From Spirochaetia bacterium (GTDB lineage: Bacteria > Spirochaetota > Spirochaetia > PWKH01), in NCBI GenBank assembly GCA_021736505.1, contig JAIPFU010000029.1:1-13659 (forward strand): a stretch of 13,659 nucleotides of DNA, written 5' to 3'. The notes below the pieces were generated by a model that was given only the letters and a program-made list of their open reading frames with translations, did no database searches and was not told where the DNA came from. The position numbers were made by a program, and so were the translations under genes. Shown here in pieces: positions 1 through 9,100 of this stretch; positions within the stretch are counted from its first letter, which is position 1; the number at the start of each line of letters is the position of its first letter.

Positions 1-21
1 TCCTTCTACATTGTTATTCAT
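1..21 (-). CDS. Start of an unidentified gene running off the left edge (partial)
   Basis: On the minus strand an ATG at 21-19 opens a frame reading MNNNVEG with no stop before the window edge. Seven codons are too few to identify a product. The reason to call it a start is context: a perfect extended -10 box lies just upstream, after the terminator of the preceding operon, and the neighbouring ATGs run into stop codons within a few codons. No Shine-Dalgarno sequence precedes it. It could also be chance, since the frame is very short. Confidence 0.4.
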
Positions 22-27
22 AATTGC

Positions 28-36
28 ATTATACCA
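28..36 (-). promoter_or_regulatory. Extended -10 promoter element (TGGTATAAT)
   Basis: The minus strand reads TGG-TATAAT, a perfect -10 hexamer with the extended TGn motif. No good -35 box is seen 16-18 bases upstream, which fits an extended -10 promoter. Counting seven bases past the hexamer puts the expected transcription start at or next to the A of the ATG at 21, so the mRNA would have essentially no leader. The promoter sits immediately beyond the terminator hairpin at 39-68, as expected for an independent downstream transcription unit. Confidence 0.45.
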
Positions 37-38
37 TA

Positions 39-68
39 AAAAAGAGGTCGGTATATCGACCCCTTTTT
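39..68. terminator. Bidirectional intrinsic terminator after comF
   Basis: The arms AAAAAGAGGTCG (39-50) and CGACCCCTTTTT (57-68) pair over 12 positions with one A/C mismatch around a six-base loop. On the minus strand the stem runs into TTTTTT (38-43), a standard rho-independent arrangement about 55 bases past the comF stop. The plus-strand side also ends in TTTTT, so it may work in both directions. It ends the tamB-bamA-mutS-comF cluster. Confidence 0.8.
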
Positions 69-121
69 ACCAAAAGAAGATTTTTTATATAAATAATATA
101 TAACAAGATAAATGCAGGAAG

Positions 122-775
122 TCAATCCATGAAAAGGGCCAGCCCAAAAACATTACCTGCAAAAGCTTCTTTTATTTTCTCCATACAAGTTATAAGTGTA
201 TTTCCTGTTGTCATAATATCATCCAGTACTACCAGTACCGATTGATTTGGAATCTGCATGATTCGTTTGTTTATGTAATAGGATTTATCAGAATTGCTTT
301 TTCTTTCATTCTTATTAAGTTTCTTCTGCTCAGTTGTCCCAGCTATTCTGTTAATAATCTTTAAATTTGTATAGTTGTAATAAACGTGAAGATATTTACT
401 GATCAAATTCATTTGATCCCATCCAAAATTTTTTCTTCTTGATTTGGAACTTGGTACAGAAACAATTGAGGCATTATCTGAAATATAGTTCTTGATATAG
501 TAATCCAGCAGGAAAGCAAAAGTATGGGCAAAAAGTTTGTTTGAGAGGAATTTATAGTCATTGACTATTTTTTTCAGATCTCCTGTATATGGGAAAAGCG
601 TAAATATTTGGGATTCATTATTCAATTCATTATAATTTAGTTTTTTCTGAATATGCATTTTCCCAATTATGTCTGATAAACAGTCTCTGCATAACCTGCT
701 TTGTGAAAGCTGATCTATTCTGCCGCAGAGAAGGCACTTTGAAATAATATTTGAAGGACTATTAAAATGGTTCAT
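122..775 (-). CDS. comF: ComF-family phosphoribosyltransferase-like protein
   Basis: This 217-residue protein has the usual ComF layout. Its N-terminal zinc-ribbon knuckle has cysteines 14, 17, 29 and 32 (CLLC and CRDC), and a PRTase fold follows. The PRPP-binding loop is at about 180-193, with the paired aspartates D185-D186 and the TTGNT turn. Family blocks FPYTGDLKKIV (about 61-71), VPSSKSRRKNFGWDQ (about 107-121) and an R...TTEQKKLNKNER block (143-158) are also present. Family members contribute to DNA uptake in naturally competent bacteria, but the family is also common in non-competent ones, so competence cannot be inferred here. The gene starts 23 bases after the mutS stop with no recognisable Shine-Dalgarno sequence, which suggests reinitiation or coupling from mutS. 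It is the last gene before the terminator at 39-68. The family assignment is firm; the cellular role is not. Confidence 0.88.
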   Translation of the reverse strand: MNHFNSPSNIISKCLLCGRIDQLSQSRLCRDCLSDIIGKMHIQKKLNYNELNNESQIFTLFPYTGDLKKIVNDYKFLSNKLFAHTFAFLLDYYIKNYISDNASIVSVPSSKSRRKNFGWDQMNLISKYLHVYYNYTNLKIINRIAGTTEQKKLNKNERKSNSDKSYYINKRIMQIPNQSVLVVLDDIMTTGNTLITCMEKIKEAFAGNVFGLALFMD

Positions 776-798
776 ATAGTAAGAATAACGAAAATTTA

Positions 799-3429
799 TT
801 ATTTTTGATTCATTTTCTTCTTAACTCTATCTAAAAAAACAAGAGCCTGCACTGGGCTAGTTTCGTTAAGATTCAAATCTTTCAGTTCTTGAATAATTGA
901 AGAATAATACTCATTTTCCTGATTCTGCTGATCTAAATCTCCATCAAAAATTAACTCCATTTGAGCCTGTTCAAAATTTTTATTTGACTTGGAATTATTG
1001 AAATTCTCTAATTTCTTTAACGTTTTCTCTGCACGATGAATAACACGTGAAGGCAGTCCAGCAAGTTTTGCAACATGAATTCCATAAGAAGACTGTATTG
1101 AGCCGGATTTAACTTTGTTGAGAAATTGAATTTCTCCTTCATGTTCATAAACGTCAAGAAAGAGTTTTTGAAGCATAGGATCGTTAATTTCGGTCAATTC
1201 ATGATAGTGGGTTGAAAAAAGTGTTTTACTACGTAATTCAAGTAAATAATAGAGTACTGCGGAAGCAAGTGAGACTCCATCGGTAGTACTTGTTCCACGA
1301 CCGACTTCATCCATGATTATAAGACTATGTTCAGTTGCGTTATTAAGTATGTATGCAGTTTCATTCATTTCTACTAAAAAGGTGGACTCACCTTTTGCCA
1401 AATTATCTGATGCACCCACACGGCAGAAAATTTTATCAAGCTTTCCAATAACCGCTTCATCTGCAGGAACAAAAGAGCCAATATATGCCATGAGAACAAT
1501 AAGTGCATTTTGTCTCAAGAAAGTTGATTTTCCTGCCATATTGGGTCCGGTAATTAATGCAAATCGTTTATGATCTTCCGGTATCTCCAGTGAATTTGGT
1601 ACAAAATCTCCAGGTGATAGATTCTGTTCAACCACAGGATGTCTGCCGTTATTAATATACAAAGTGCTATTATTGCTGAACTTTGGAAGAATATAGCCAT
1701 TTTTTATAGCTGCATAGGCAAAAGATTGATAACAATCAATTCTTGAAATGTTTTCTGATAATTTAAGAATACTGGTATTTTTAGCAGAAACCGCTTCTAG
1801 TATGTTTTCGAATATTTCTCTCTCTTTATCAATAAACTTCTTTCTAGCTTGTTCAATTTTCGACTCAATTTGAATTAATTTCTCAGTTGTATATCTTTCT
1901 GAATTTACTAGTGTCTGTTTTCTGATAAAATCACTTGGTATTTTTTCAATTTGAGATTTTGAAGCTTCAATAAAATATCCAATAATTTTATTGAATTTTA
2001 TTTTTAAATTATGTATGTGATACGTTTCCTTTAATTCTGAAAGATATTCATCCATAATGGTGTCAGCATCATATGAGAATGTGCGTAAATCATCCAAATC
2101 TTTATTATATCCAGGCTTAATCAATAAATGCTCTTTCTTTTCTTGTACAGGCTTATAATAGATACTCTCTTCAATAGTATCTGCTATCCCACGCAGCAAA
2201 TCAGTCTCTTCCTCTGTAATTTCCTGCTTAATACTGATTAAAACAGTATCTCCAGTTTCATCATTTGATGCATCACTACACATGGTGCGATAAACTGAAA
2301 GTGAATACCGAATTGACTCTTTAATAAAGAATAGATCTTTCGGTGCTGCATTGTGAACCATTACTCGGGTAATAAGTCTTTCCAAATCCCGTACATGGTG
2401 CAGAAGGTTTCTGACATCAGTAAGCTTTTCTTGGTTATGGTATAAGTAATCAACAATCTTTAGTCTTTTTTCAGTTTCTTTGCGGCTTTTATGAGGTTGA
2501 ACAAGCCATTTTTTCAAAAGTCTGGCACCAGCAGAGCTTTTTGTATGATTTAACACATAAAATAGAGTATCCTTTCGATTATTCTGTATACTACTAAGAA
2601 TTTCCAAATTCTTCTGAGTAGATTCATCCATTTGGATATAATCTAAGGACTGATATCTTTTCAAAGTATGTATATTTTTTAATGAGAATTTTGCATTATC
2701 CTGAATATATCGTACTAAAACACCCGCAGCAAATAATGCTGTATCAGTCTTTTTTATGCCAAATGGCTCTAGTGTTCGAGTCCGCATGAGCTTTGTTAAA
2801 TATTCAAAAGATTCTGAAATAGAAAAAAACCAATCAGGGTAAGGGGTCACCATAGATTTATACCCCTTGATTACATTCTTAACATGCTTGTTGTCATAAT
2901 AAAAACTTTCCTGGATAATTATTTCTGATGGATCCAATTCAAACAGCATTTTTTTAACATACGTTAAAGATTCATCATATACTAAGCTAGAAATGGTAAA
3001 CTCTCCCGTGGAAATATCTATCCAGGCACATGATATTGTTTCGGCAAAGACACCAAGAGAGAATATATAGTTGTTTTGTGTTTCTTGCAGCAAGTCTTCA
3101 TCGACTACAGTTCCCGGGGAGATTACCTGGACAACTTCCCTTTCGGCTATACCTTTTTCAGGTATTTCCATTTGTTCGCAGATTGCAATTTTAATGTCGG
3201 CATCAAGCAATTTTTTAATATATGTTTTAGCTGCATGGTACGGAATTCCGCACATGGGAATTCCGTTTCTTGATGTCAGAGCTACATTTAATATTGTCGA
3301 TGCTTTTTCAGCATCTTCCTCAAACATTTCATAAAAATCCCCTAAACGAAAGAATAGTATTTCATCCTTATATTTTGATTTTATTTGATTATACTGCTTC
3401 ATCATGGGGGTGATTTTTTTGTTACTCAT
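799..3429 (-). CDS. mutS: DNA mismatch repair protein MutS
   Basis: This is a full-length MutS of 876 residues, counted from the ATG at 3429-3427 that gives MSNKKITPMMKQY, the typical family start. The frame is open back to an ATG at 3486, but that start would put a palindrome inside the coding region and lacks family support. A weak GGAT sits four bases upstream of the chosen start. The mismatch-reading Phe-X-Glu (F32-Y33-E34 within GDFYEMF) is intact, as is the MCGIPYH motif. The connector, lever and clamp regions follow. The ATPase domain shows Walker A GPNMAGKST (628-636) and Walker B IIMDEVGRGTSTTDG with D707. The C terminus has the usual SPVQAL...FLDRVKKKM helix. MutS binds mismatches and small loops and recruits MutL, which is not in this window. 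comF follows closely. A TATAAT box and palindrome upstream suggest its own promoter in addition to any read-through from bamA. Confidence 0.97.
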   Translation of the reverse strand: MSNKKITPMMKQYNQIKSKYKDEILFFRLGDFYEMFEEDAEKASTILNVALTSRNGIPMCGIPYHAAKTYIKKLLDADIKIAICEQMEIPEKGIAEREVVQVISPGTVVDEDLLQETQNNYIFSLGVFAETISCAWIDISTGEFTISSLVYDESLTYVKKMLFELDPSEIIIQESFYYDNKHVKNVIKGYKSMVTPYPDWFFSISESFEYLTKLMRTRTLEPFGIKKTDTALFAAGVLVRYIQDNAKFSLKNIHTLKRYQSLDYIQMDESTQKNLEILSSIQNNRKDTLFYVLNHTKSSAGARLLKKWLVQPHKSRKETEKRLKIVDYLYHNQEKLTDVRNLLHHVRDLERLITRVMVHNAAPKDLFFIKESIRYSLSVYRTMCSDASNDETGDTVLISIKQEITEEETDLLRGIADTIEESIYYKPVQEKKEHLLIKPGYNKDLDDLRTFSYDADTIMDEYLSELKETYHIHNLKIKFNKIIGYFIEASKSQIEKIPSDFIRKQTLVNSERYTTEKLIQIESKIEQARKKFIDKEREIFENILEAVSAKNTSILKLSENISRIDCYQSFAYAAIKNGYILPKFSNNSTLYINNGRHPVVEQNLSPGDFVPNSLEIPEDHKRFALITGPNMAGKSTFLRQNALIVLMAYIGSFVPADEAVIGKLDKIFCRVGASDNLAKGESTFLVEMNETAYILNNATEHSLIIMDEVGRGTSTTDGVSLASAVLYYLLELRSKTLFSTHYHELTEINDPMLQKLFLDVYEHEGEIQFLNKVKSGSIQSSYGIHVAKLAGLPSRVIHRAEKTLKKLENFNNSKSNKNFEQAQMELIFDGDLDQQNQENEYYSSIIQELKDLNLNETSPVQALVFLDRVKKKMNQK

Positions 3430-3460
3430 TATTATCCATGTTTTATTAAATGTAAAAGTT

Positions 3461-3484
3461 GAGGATACACCTAAGTGTATCCTC
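3461..3484. promoter_or_regulatory. Perfect 24-bp palindrome ahead of mutS (operator or terminator hairpin)
   Basis: The arms GAGGATACAC (3461-3470) and GTGTATCCTC (3475-3484) are perfectly complementary around a four-base centre (CTAA). On the minus strand the motif lies 83 bases past the bamA stop and 32 bases before the mutS ATG, directly after a TATAAT box. If that box is used, the palindrome spans roughly -6 to +18, a classic repressor position. As RNA it would form a strong hairpin, but what follows on the minus strand (AACTTTTACATTT) is a poor U-tract for a terminator. I cannot choose between operator and terminator from sequence alone. Confidence 0.6.
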
Positions 3485-3490
3485 ATTATA
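3485..3490 (-). promoter_or_regulatory. Candidate -10 box of a mutS promoter
   Basis: The minus strand has a perfect TATAAT hexamer here, in a very AT-rich stretch. No convincing -35 box is present at 16-18 bases spacing, and there is no extended TG motif, so the promoter call is tentative. The predicted start would be near 3478, giving a leader of about 49 bases to the mutS ATG at 3429 and placing the start inside the adjacent palindrome. Confidence 0.35.
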
Positions 3491-3566
3491 ATATAATTTA
3501 TAGAAATATACAGACTGTTCTCTTAAAAATATGCTGCTCTAAATAATGTAAAGTTTCATACTGTTT

Positions 3567-6104
3567 CTAAAAAAGTTCATAATCAATTGCAAAAACTAAC
3601 TTCATGCCGGAATTATCCAGACTATCTATTTGAAATATTTCTCCTGGTTCCCATGCTATTGAGTAGTCTCCATCATCGCCCTTGTTAAAAGTATAATTCT
3701 TAGTAAGATAGATACCTATCGGCAGTCCCTGTATTCCTAGTTTAATACCGAAGCCGCTGCTGAAAAGATAATTTTCTAAAGATGACAATGATGCTATTTC
3801 CTGATGGTTCCCTAACGAAGCTGTAGCTGAGGAGTACAACTCACCCCAAAGAACTTCATCCGCAAAGGGAAAACGCAGTTCGAGCATATTGTGCCATAGT
3901 ACTTCCTGGTTGTATAGCGAATTCCAGCCTCTTGCTACGTTCATGCCGTCAACAAAAAGTTTGTTGTTAGTGTCAGCTTCTACATCCTCACTCCATCCAT
4001 CCTGAGACAACATAAAAGAAAAGGTTGACTCAAATGAAATTGGTGCAGAGTAATCCTTTTTCGGCAAAATGGGAATGGCTTGATATATACCAAACATAGA
4101 CTGATTTTTAACATAATTCAGAGAACCGCCGCTTAAATTAAGATACTGACCAAAATTAAGATATCCGCCGGCAAGAGTGACTTTGTTTTTGAGTAAAAAG
4201 CCCTTTGTTGGATTTTGAATATAATCACGCCTGTCCCAGGAAGTTTTAATGGAAAAAATATTGTTGTAAATCCATTTATCAAAATTATTTCGTATAATTT
4301 CATCATAAGGTCTATACAAACTGTCATCGTATTGAATTTTAGAGAGTGTATAGTTAAAACCGGACCCAATATTAAAGCGTCCCAGATCAGTATGGAAGGT
4401 ATATCCAGTTGATAAGCCCACCCCAAGCTCGTATTTCTCATAATCCATCAAGTAGCTTTCATCGATCTCTTCACCCTCAGCCATTGCATTTTCATATTCT
4501 TCATCACTGCTGTAGGGATCAGGGGCTCCATAAGGCGGCATTTGATCTTGTAGAATATTGGTATGATTTGAATGCGTAAAAGAGGCATTTATACCGCCGC
4601 TCCATCGTTCTTCGAAGAGCCATCCTTCTAAAAAGGAGAAATTTATATCCTGACTGCTGGGGGATACTTCAACTCCTATGGTCAGATCCTGTCCATTTCC
4701 CATAAAATTCTTATCCGTCCAATCCAGAAATCCAGATACCGGGAACTCCTCCTGACCGCCAAAAGTAGCTCCGAAACGCAAATCTACTTTATTGGATTCT
4801 TCTACCTGGATCTGAAGGTCGATTAGACCTTCTTCAGAACCATACAAAGGTTCTACATTTACAGATTCAATAATTCCAGTATTGTAGATATTCTGGATAC
4901 TTCTCATCAACTCCTGCTTACTAAAGATGTCCCCTTTTGAAAAAGTCAGCTCACGAAGTATAACATTATCTTTCGTCTTAGTATTCCCTTCAAGAATTAT
5001 ATTATCAATCTCGGCCTGACCCTTTTCTTCAACATTAACAATGTAAGAAATAGTATTATTCGATTCATTTTTTTCTTCCTGTGTAGTTAAATTATTATAT
5101 ATGTACCCTTCATTATAATACTTATCAGCAATCCTATTGATATCTGACTGAATAGTACTAATGTTCACAATTTGGTTTTTTTCCTGCTGCAGTGAAGCAG
5201 TAAGTTCATCATCAGTAAAAATGGTATTCCCATTAATTGTATATCCGCCGAATACCCATTGAGGTCCCTCAGAGAGTACAAATGTCAGCTTGAGCTCTTT
5301 TTCATCAGAATCCTGATCTTCCTCATCAATAGCTTCTATGATTAAATCTTTTACAGCAGCATCCAAATACCCATTATTACGATAAAAATTGAGGATTTCC
5401 TGTTTATCAGATTCAATCAGATTTTGAACAAAGTTTCCTTTATTGAATAAAGATTTCTCTTTAGACTCAATTTTACGCTTAAGAGTCGTATCGGAAAAAC
5501 TCTCATTACCTTCAAAAGCAATTTCTCTAATTTTCGACTGCGCGCCTTCATTCAGGGAAAATGTAATGGTTATGGTTCCACTCTCTTCATCTTCTGTACT
5601 TGTCTCTTCTATGCTTATATCAGCATATCCTTTACTGAGATATTTTTCTTCAATAAGTGATTTGTCTTTGCTTAACTGAGATTTAATAAAAAAAGCATCC
5701 TCTTTTGTTTCAATTGTTTTCTGTAATTCTTCGTTATTAAACACCTGGTTGTTTTCAAATATGATTTCTGTCACATAAGGGAGTTCTGAAACTGTAAATT
5801 TAAGAATAACATTTTCATCTGAAGTAGAAGATCTGTTAGCATAAGCATAAAAATAATTGAAAAAATTCAGATCATACATTTCATCCTGAATATCGGAAAA
5901 AACTTCTTCCGTTAAAGTTTCACCAGTATATGCTTCAATCAGCTGCTGAAGATCTTCAATTTCAACATTTTTCAGCCCTTCAAAGCGTATATCTTCAATT
6001 GTTTTTCCTTCCCACCAAGACTGATTTTCTTCTGCAGCAAAAACCGGATGTGAAAATAAAGAAATTAGTACAGTAATTAATAGCAGCAGTTTCTTTTGTC
6101 TCAT
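3567..6104 (-). CDS. bamA: Outer membrane protein assembly factor BamA
   Basis: BamA is the core of the machine that folds beta-barrel proteins into the outer membrane. From the ATG at 6104-6102 the protein has 845 residues and begins with a clean signal peptide (MRQKKLLLLITVLISLF...VFA, cleavage after about residue 23). GAGGG at 6110-6114 is a good ribosome site. The longer frame from 6149 would bury this signal and overlap tamB. Five POTRA repeats follow at about 34-106, 110-187, 191-279, 283-360 and 363-437. Each has the IxFEGN-like strand and most have the YxxxGY helix end, for example YRNNGYLD and YYNEGYIYNN. The D15/Omp85 barrel covers about 439-845 and ends in an aromatic beta-signal (...AIDYELF). 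The loop-6 motif is VARGWN (R725) rather than VRGF. An acidic, Tyr-rich stretch at about 522-554 is probably an extracellular loop. tamB ends 16 bases upstream, so the two are probably co-transcribed. Confidence 0.95.
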   Translation of the reverse strand: MRQKKLLLLITVLISLFSHPVFAAEENQSWWEGKTIEDIRFEGLKNVEIEDLQQLIEAYTGETLTEEVFSDIQDEMYDLNFFNYFYAYANRSSTSDENVILKFTVSELPYVTEIIFENNQVFNNEELQKTIETKEDAFFIKSQLSKDKSLIEEKYLSKGYADISIEETSTEDEESGTITITFSLNEGAQSKIREIAFEGNESFSDTTLKRKIESKEKSLFNKGNFVQNLIESDKQEILNFYRNNGYLDAAVKDLIIEAIDEEDQDSDEKELKLTFVLSEGPQWVFGGYTINGNTIFTDDELTASLQQEKNQIVNISTIQSDINRIADKYYNEGYIYNNLTTQEEKNESNNTISYIVNVEEKGQAEIDNIILEGNTKTKDNVILRELTFSKGDIFSKQELMRSIQNIYNTGIIESVNVEPLYGSEEGLIDLQIQVEESNKVDLRFGATFGGQEEFPVSGFLDWTDKNFMGNGQDLTIGVEVSPSSQDINFSFLEGWLFEERWSGGINASFTHSNHTNILQDQMPPYGAPDPYSSDEEYENAMAEGEEIDESYLMDYEKYELGVGLSTGYTFHTDLGRFNIGSGFNYTLSKIQYDDSLYRPYDEIIRNNFDKWIYNNIFSIKTSWDRRDYIQNPTKGFLLKNKVTLAGGYLNFGQYLNLSGGSLNYVKNQSMFGIYQAIPILPKKDYSAPISFESTFSFMLSQDGWSEDVEADTNNKLFVDGMNVARGWNSLYNQEVLWHNMLELRFPFADEVLWGELYSSATASLGNHQEIASLSSLENYLFSSGFGIKLGIQGLPIGIYLTKNYTFNKGDDGDYSIAWEPGEIFQIDSLDNSGMKLVFAIDYELF

Positions 6105-6120
6105 ATATACCCTCAAATAA

Positions 6121-9100
6121 TTAAAAAGAATAATTCCATGATAAACCAATGGATGTGTTTGATAAGATACCAGTTATACTGGATAAGTCAGGAGTTGTCG
6201 AAATTGTAAAATCATATAATGGATTCTGCCAGTCGAAACTAAACTCAACATCCATTTTCAAAGCATCTGTCATAAATAACCCGTCGTTAATTGAATCATT
6301 AACATTGAATTGAAGCATTGTCTGCAAAAACATAGAATCTGATATATACTTTCCCAATAAAACGGTGGTATTGTCAAGATACTTACCTATTGGATTATCC
6401 GCAGTATATATAGGACTTTCTCCTGGAAAAACATCAACTAATACATTCTCTAGTATCTGTGTTCTAATAGAAAACACATCTAGATTTAAAGTGTTACGGA
6501 TTTTATTTTCAAAATTATTAAATACATCTAACTGATCAATAATCCCTAACTGCTGAACAATATCAGAAGCAAGTGTGGCAATAGCCACCGCAGAAGATAC
6601 TGAACCGGAAGATATATTACTTGAGGAAAGAATGTTTGTTCCCAGTATTTGGGCGATCTCATTTAATTCCATAACAGGCCGTGAAGTAATAATGGGAGAG
6701 AGTTTACTCAAATACTGATTATTAACTTTTAAAATAATATCAACTTTGTTAGCATTTCTGTCAAATTCTTTTAACTGAGCTTCTAAATTAACCACTGGGT
6801 CAAATTTGTTTTCGGATTCGAAAAAATCGATACTACCGCTGGTAATATAAAAATTTCGCTTAAAATAATATATTTCTCCACTTTTAATGTCCAAAGATCC
6901 AACAACTTCGTATGTATTTGTACTACTGTTAAATTTAATATCAAGGGTCTGTTGAGGCTGTGCACTTGCTTTTAAAATTGGAAGTTCTTTTGTGGGTAAT
7001 ATAAAAGAAACTGATTTCCCTGTTGTTAGCCGTAAATCGACAACAACATTTCGTTCTAAGTTATCTTCCAAGGGTATGGAACTTGCCTGTTTACTCGTTT
7101 GTGTAACTTCCATGTTGTCAGCTAGAATATTACCATTAACTACAATTTCCCTAGTATCAAGATTAAACTCTAAACCTAATTTACCGGATGCAGACCCTGC
7201 GTATGTAAGTTTCATCGTATCAAAAGTATACGAAGAGCGTATGTTTTTTTCTTTTGGAATAGAGAATTCCACTGAGAAAAGACTAGGAATCCATTTTTCA
7301 ATTGACATTGAGAGTTCAGTCTGCACAGGAACATCTGAAATTATTGTGTTAAATCTGCTGAAGTCTATATTTTTTCCATGCACAGTAGCATACATATTCT
7401 GAGCCTGAGCTTCACTCTCAATAAATGAATTGTTCATTATAATTGAATCAGAAAACAACTCTCCATAAAAGTCCGGATCTTTTATGTTTCCAGAAATTGA
7501 TAAGAAACCTTTTATAATTCCGCTTTTAAAAAAGAGTTCTTCGGGAACAAATGTATTTAAAAAATCTACGTCGAATTCAATATCTTCAAGAAATAGGTCT
7601 ATACCTTCATCCTTCCAACTCCCAGATATTGTGGCCGCTAGAGGATTAATTTTATTCAAATCAAAGATAAGATTTTTGTTCTCTAAATCCACAATACCCG
7701 AGAAGCTATTTTTGTTAATTCCTTTTATTAATAATTTTTTTTCCCTGATACTAGCAATGAAATCATTATTTTCAGAAAGAGTAAAATCACCAATAACAAT
7801 AGAGTCTGTTTTTACTGTAAAGCTGCTGTTATTAAAAATATTTGATAAATTCAGCAGTTCAATTGGAGATTCTATTCTGGAAAGAATGGTATTTGCAGTT
7901 AATCTGGTTTGTAAACTGTTTTCGATGAATTCAATTCCAAAATCCATTGAAGTATCTGCCTTTCCAGAAGAGAAATCATATGTCATATTAATTTTTTCAA
8001 ATTGAAATCGATTTATGTACATATTAGAAGTATTTATTGTAAGACTATTATTATCAAATTTCCCTTTTAGATTTCCCTTGAACACCGTTTCATTGAGGAA
8101 TAATTCTGGAATTTGGAAATCAAAACCGTAATTGAGATTATTACTTGAACCTAAAATATTGATATCCCCTGAAAATGTTCCTCTGCCTTCAACAATAGGT
8201 ATTCTTTCAAATCTTCCGTTTTTAATAATCACTTGAGAATTTATAAAATTGTTCTCTTTTGTTAAGTTAAAAGCATATTTTTCATCATCTTTTTCAAGAT
8301 CAAGATAAACACCATATATATCTTTGTCAATAAAAGAATAATTAACAGAACCATCACCTTCTATTAAAGAAATAGTATCTTCATAGGCTATATTCTTAAT
8401 ATCTATGTAGTTTGGAGTAATATGAGCTTTCAAAGATATTGACTCCACAGGATCATAATTTTGACCCAAAATGGGAACTTCTATTAATTTCAACTCCTCA
8501 ATTTCCATATCCCATTCACTTAATGAGTTAAAAGTAAAATCAAGCTTTCCGGAACTCTCATAATTTGGTAATCCGAGTCCTAATTCTCGCAATGGGAATT
8601 TTGTTTTATCCCATTCTGTTTCAATGATACTCTTTTCACTTTCAGAAAATACCATTGAGAACTGTACATCAGCATTATCCTGGGTTTGAATTTTTTTATC
8701 ATTAATATAAATAGTAAAAGGCACATGATATGTGTAGCCGTAAAGATCAAGATTACTCATAATATCAATAGTTTCTAAATGAGAAAAATCCAGGCTGCCT
8801 GTATATGTAAAAAAATCTGGTGATAACAGAGAAAATTTCACTTTTCTTCTCTCATCTTGGAAAGCTTGTACTGAAATATCCACTTTATCAGCCAGTGAAT
8901 TTTCAGGCAGTTCAAGTTGTATGCTGCCATTAGGATTTAATGTTTCAAAAGCGAAATCTCCATTATAGGACAAGCTGTATTCTCGAAAATCTGCCTGCAG
9001 TTGAGAAAAAGTGATAGTATGCCTATCACCAGTAAATGAAGCCGTAATATTCTCAACTCCATCTTTAGAATTTTGAAAAGGATAGAATGGCAGTTTTAAT

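Noticed and set aside
3240..3266. Perfect inverted repeat (ACGGAATTCC and GGAATTCCGT, seven-base loop) on the mutS strand
   Set aside because: It lies inside mutS and comes from two copies of the Gly-Ile-Pro codons in the conserved GIPMCGIPYH motif, so protein sequence explains it.
3430..3486. Nineteen-residue N-terminal extension of mutS from an upstream ATG
   Set aside because: The extension has no family similarity and encodes the palindrome at 3461-3484; the ATG at 3429 gives the standard MutS start.
6105..6149. Fifteen-residue N-terminal extension of bamA overlapping tamB
   Set aside because: It would place residues before a clean signal peptide; the ATG at 6104 has a good GAGGG ribosome site.
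6992..7402. Plus-strand frame of 136 codons opposite tamB
   Set aside because: Antisense shadow of the TamB C-terminal region, with no ribosome site or domain.
7484..8005. Plus-strand frame of 173 codons opposite tamB
   Set aside because: It has low-complexity Ser/Lys/Phe composition, no recognisable domain and lies fully antisense to a convincing gene; it is a shadow frame.
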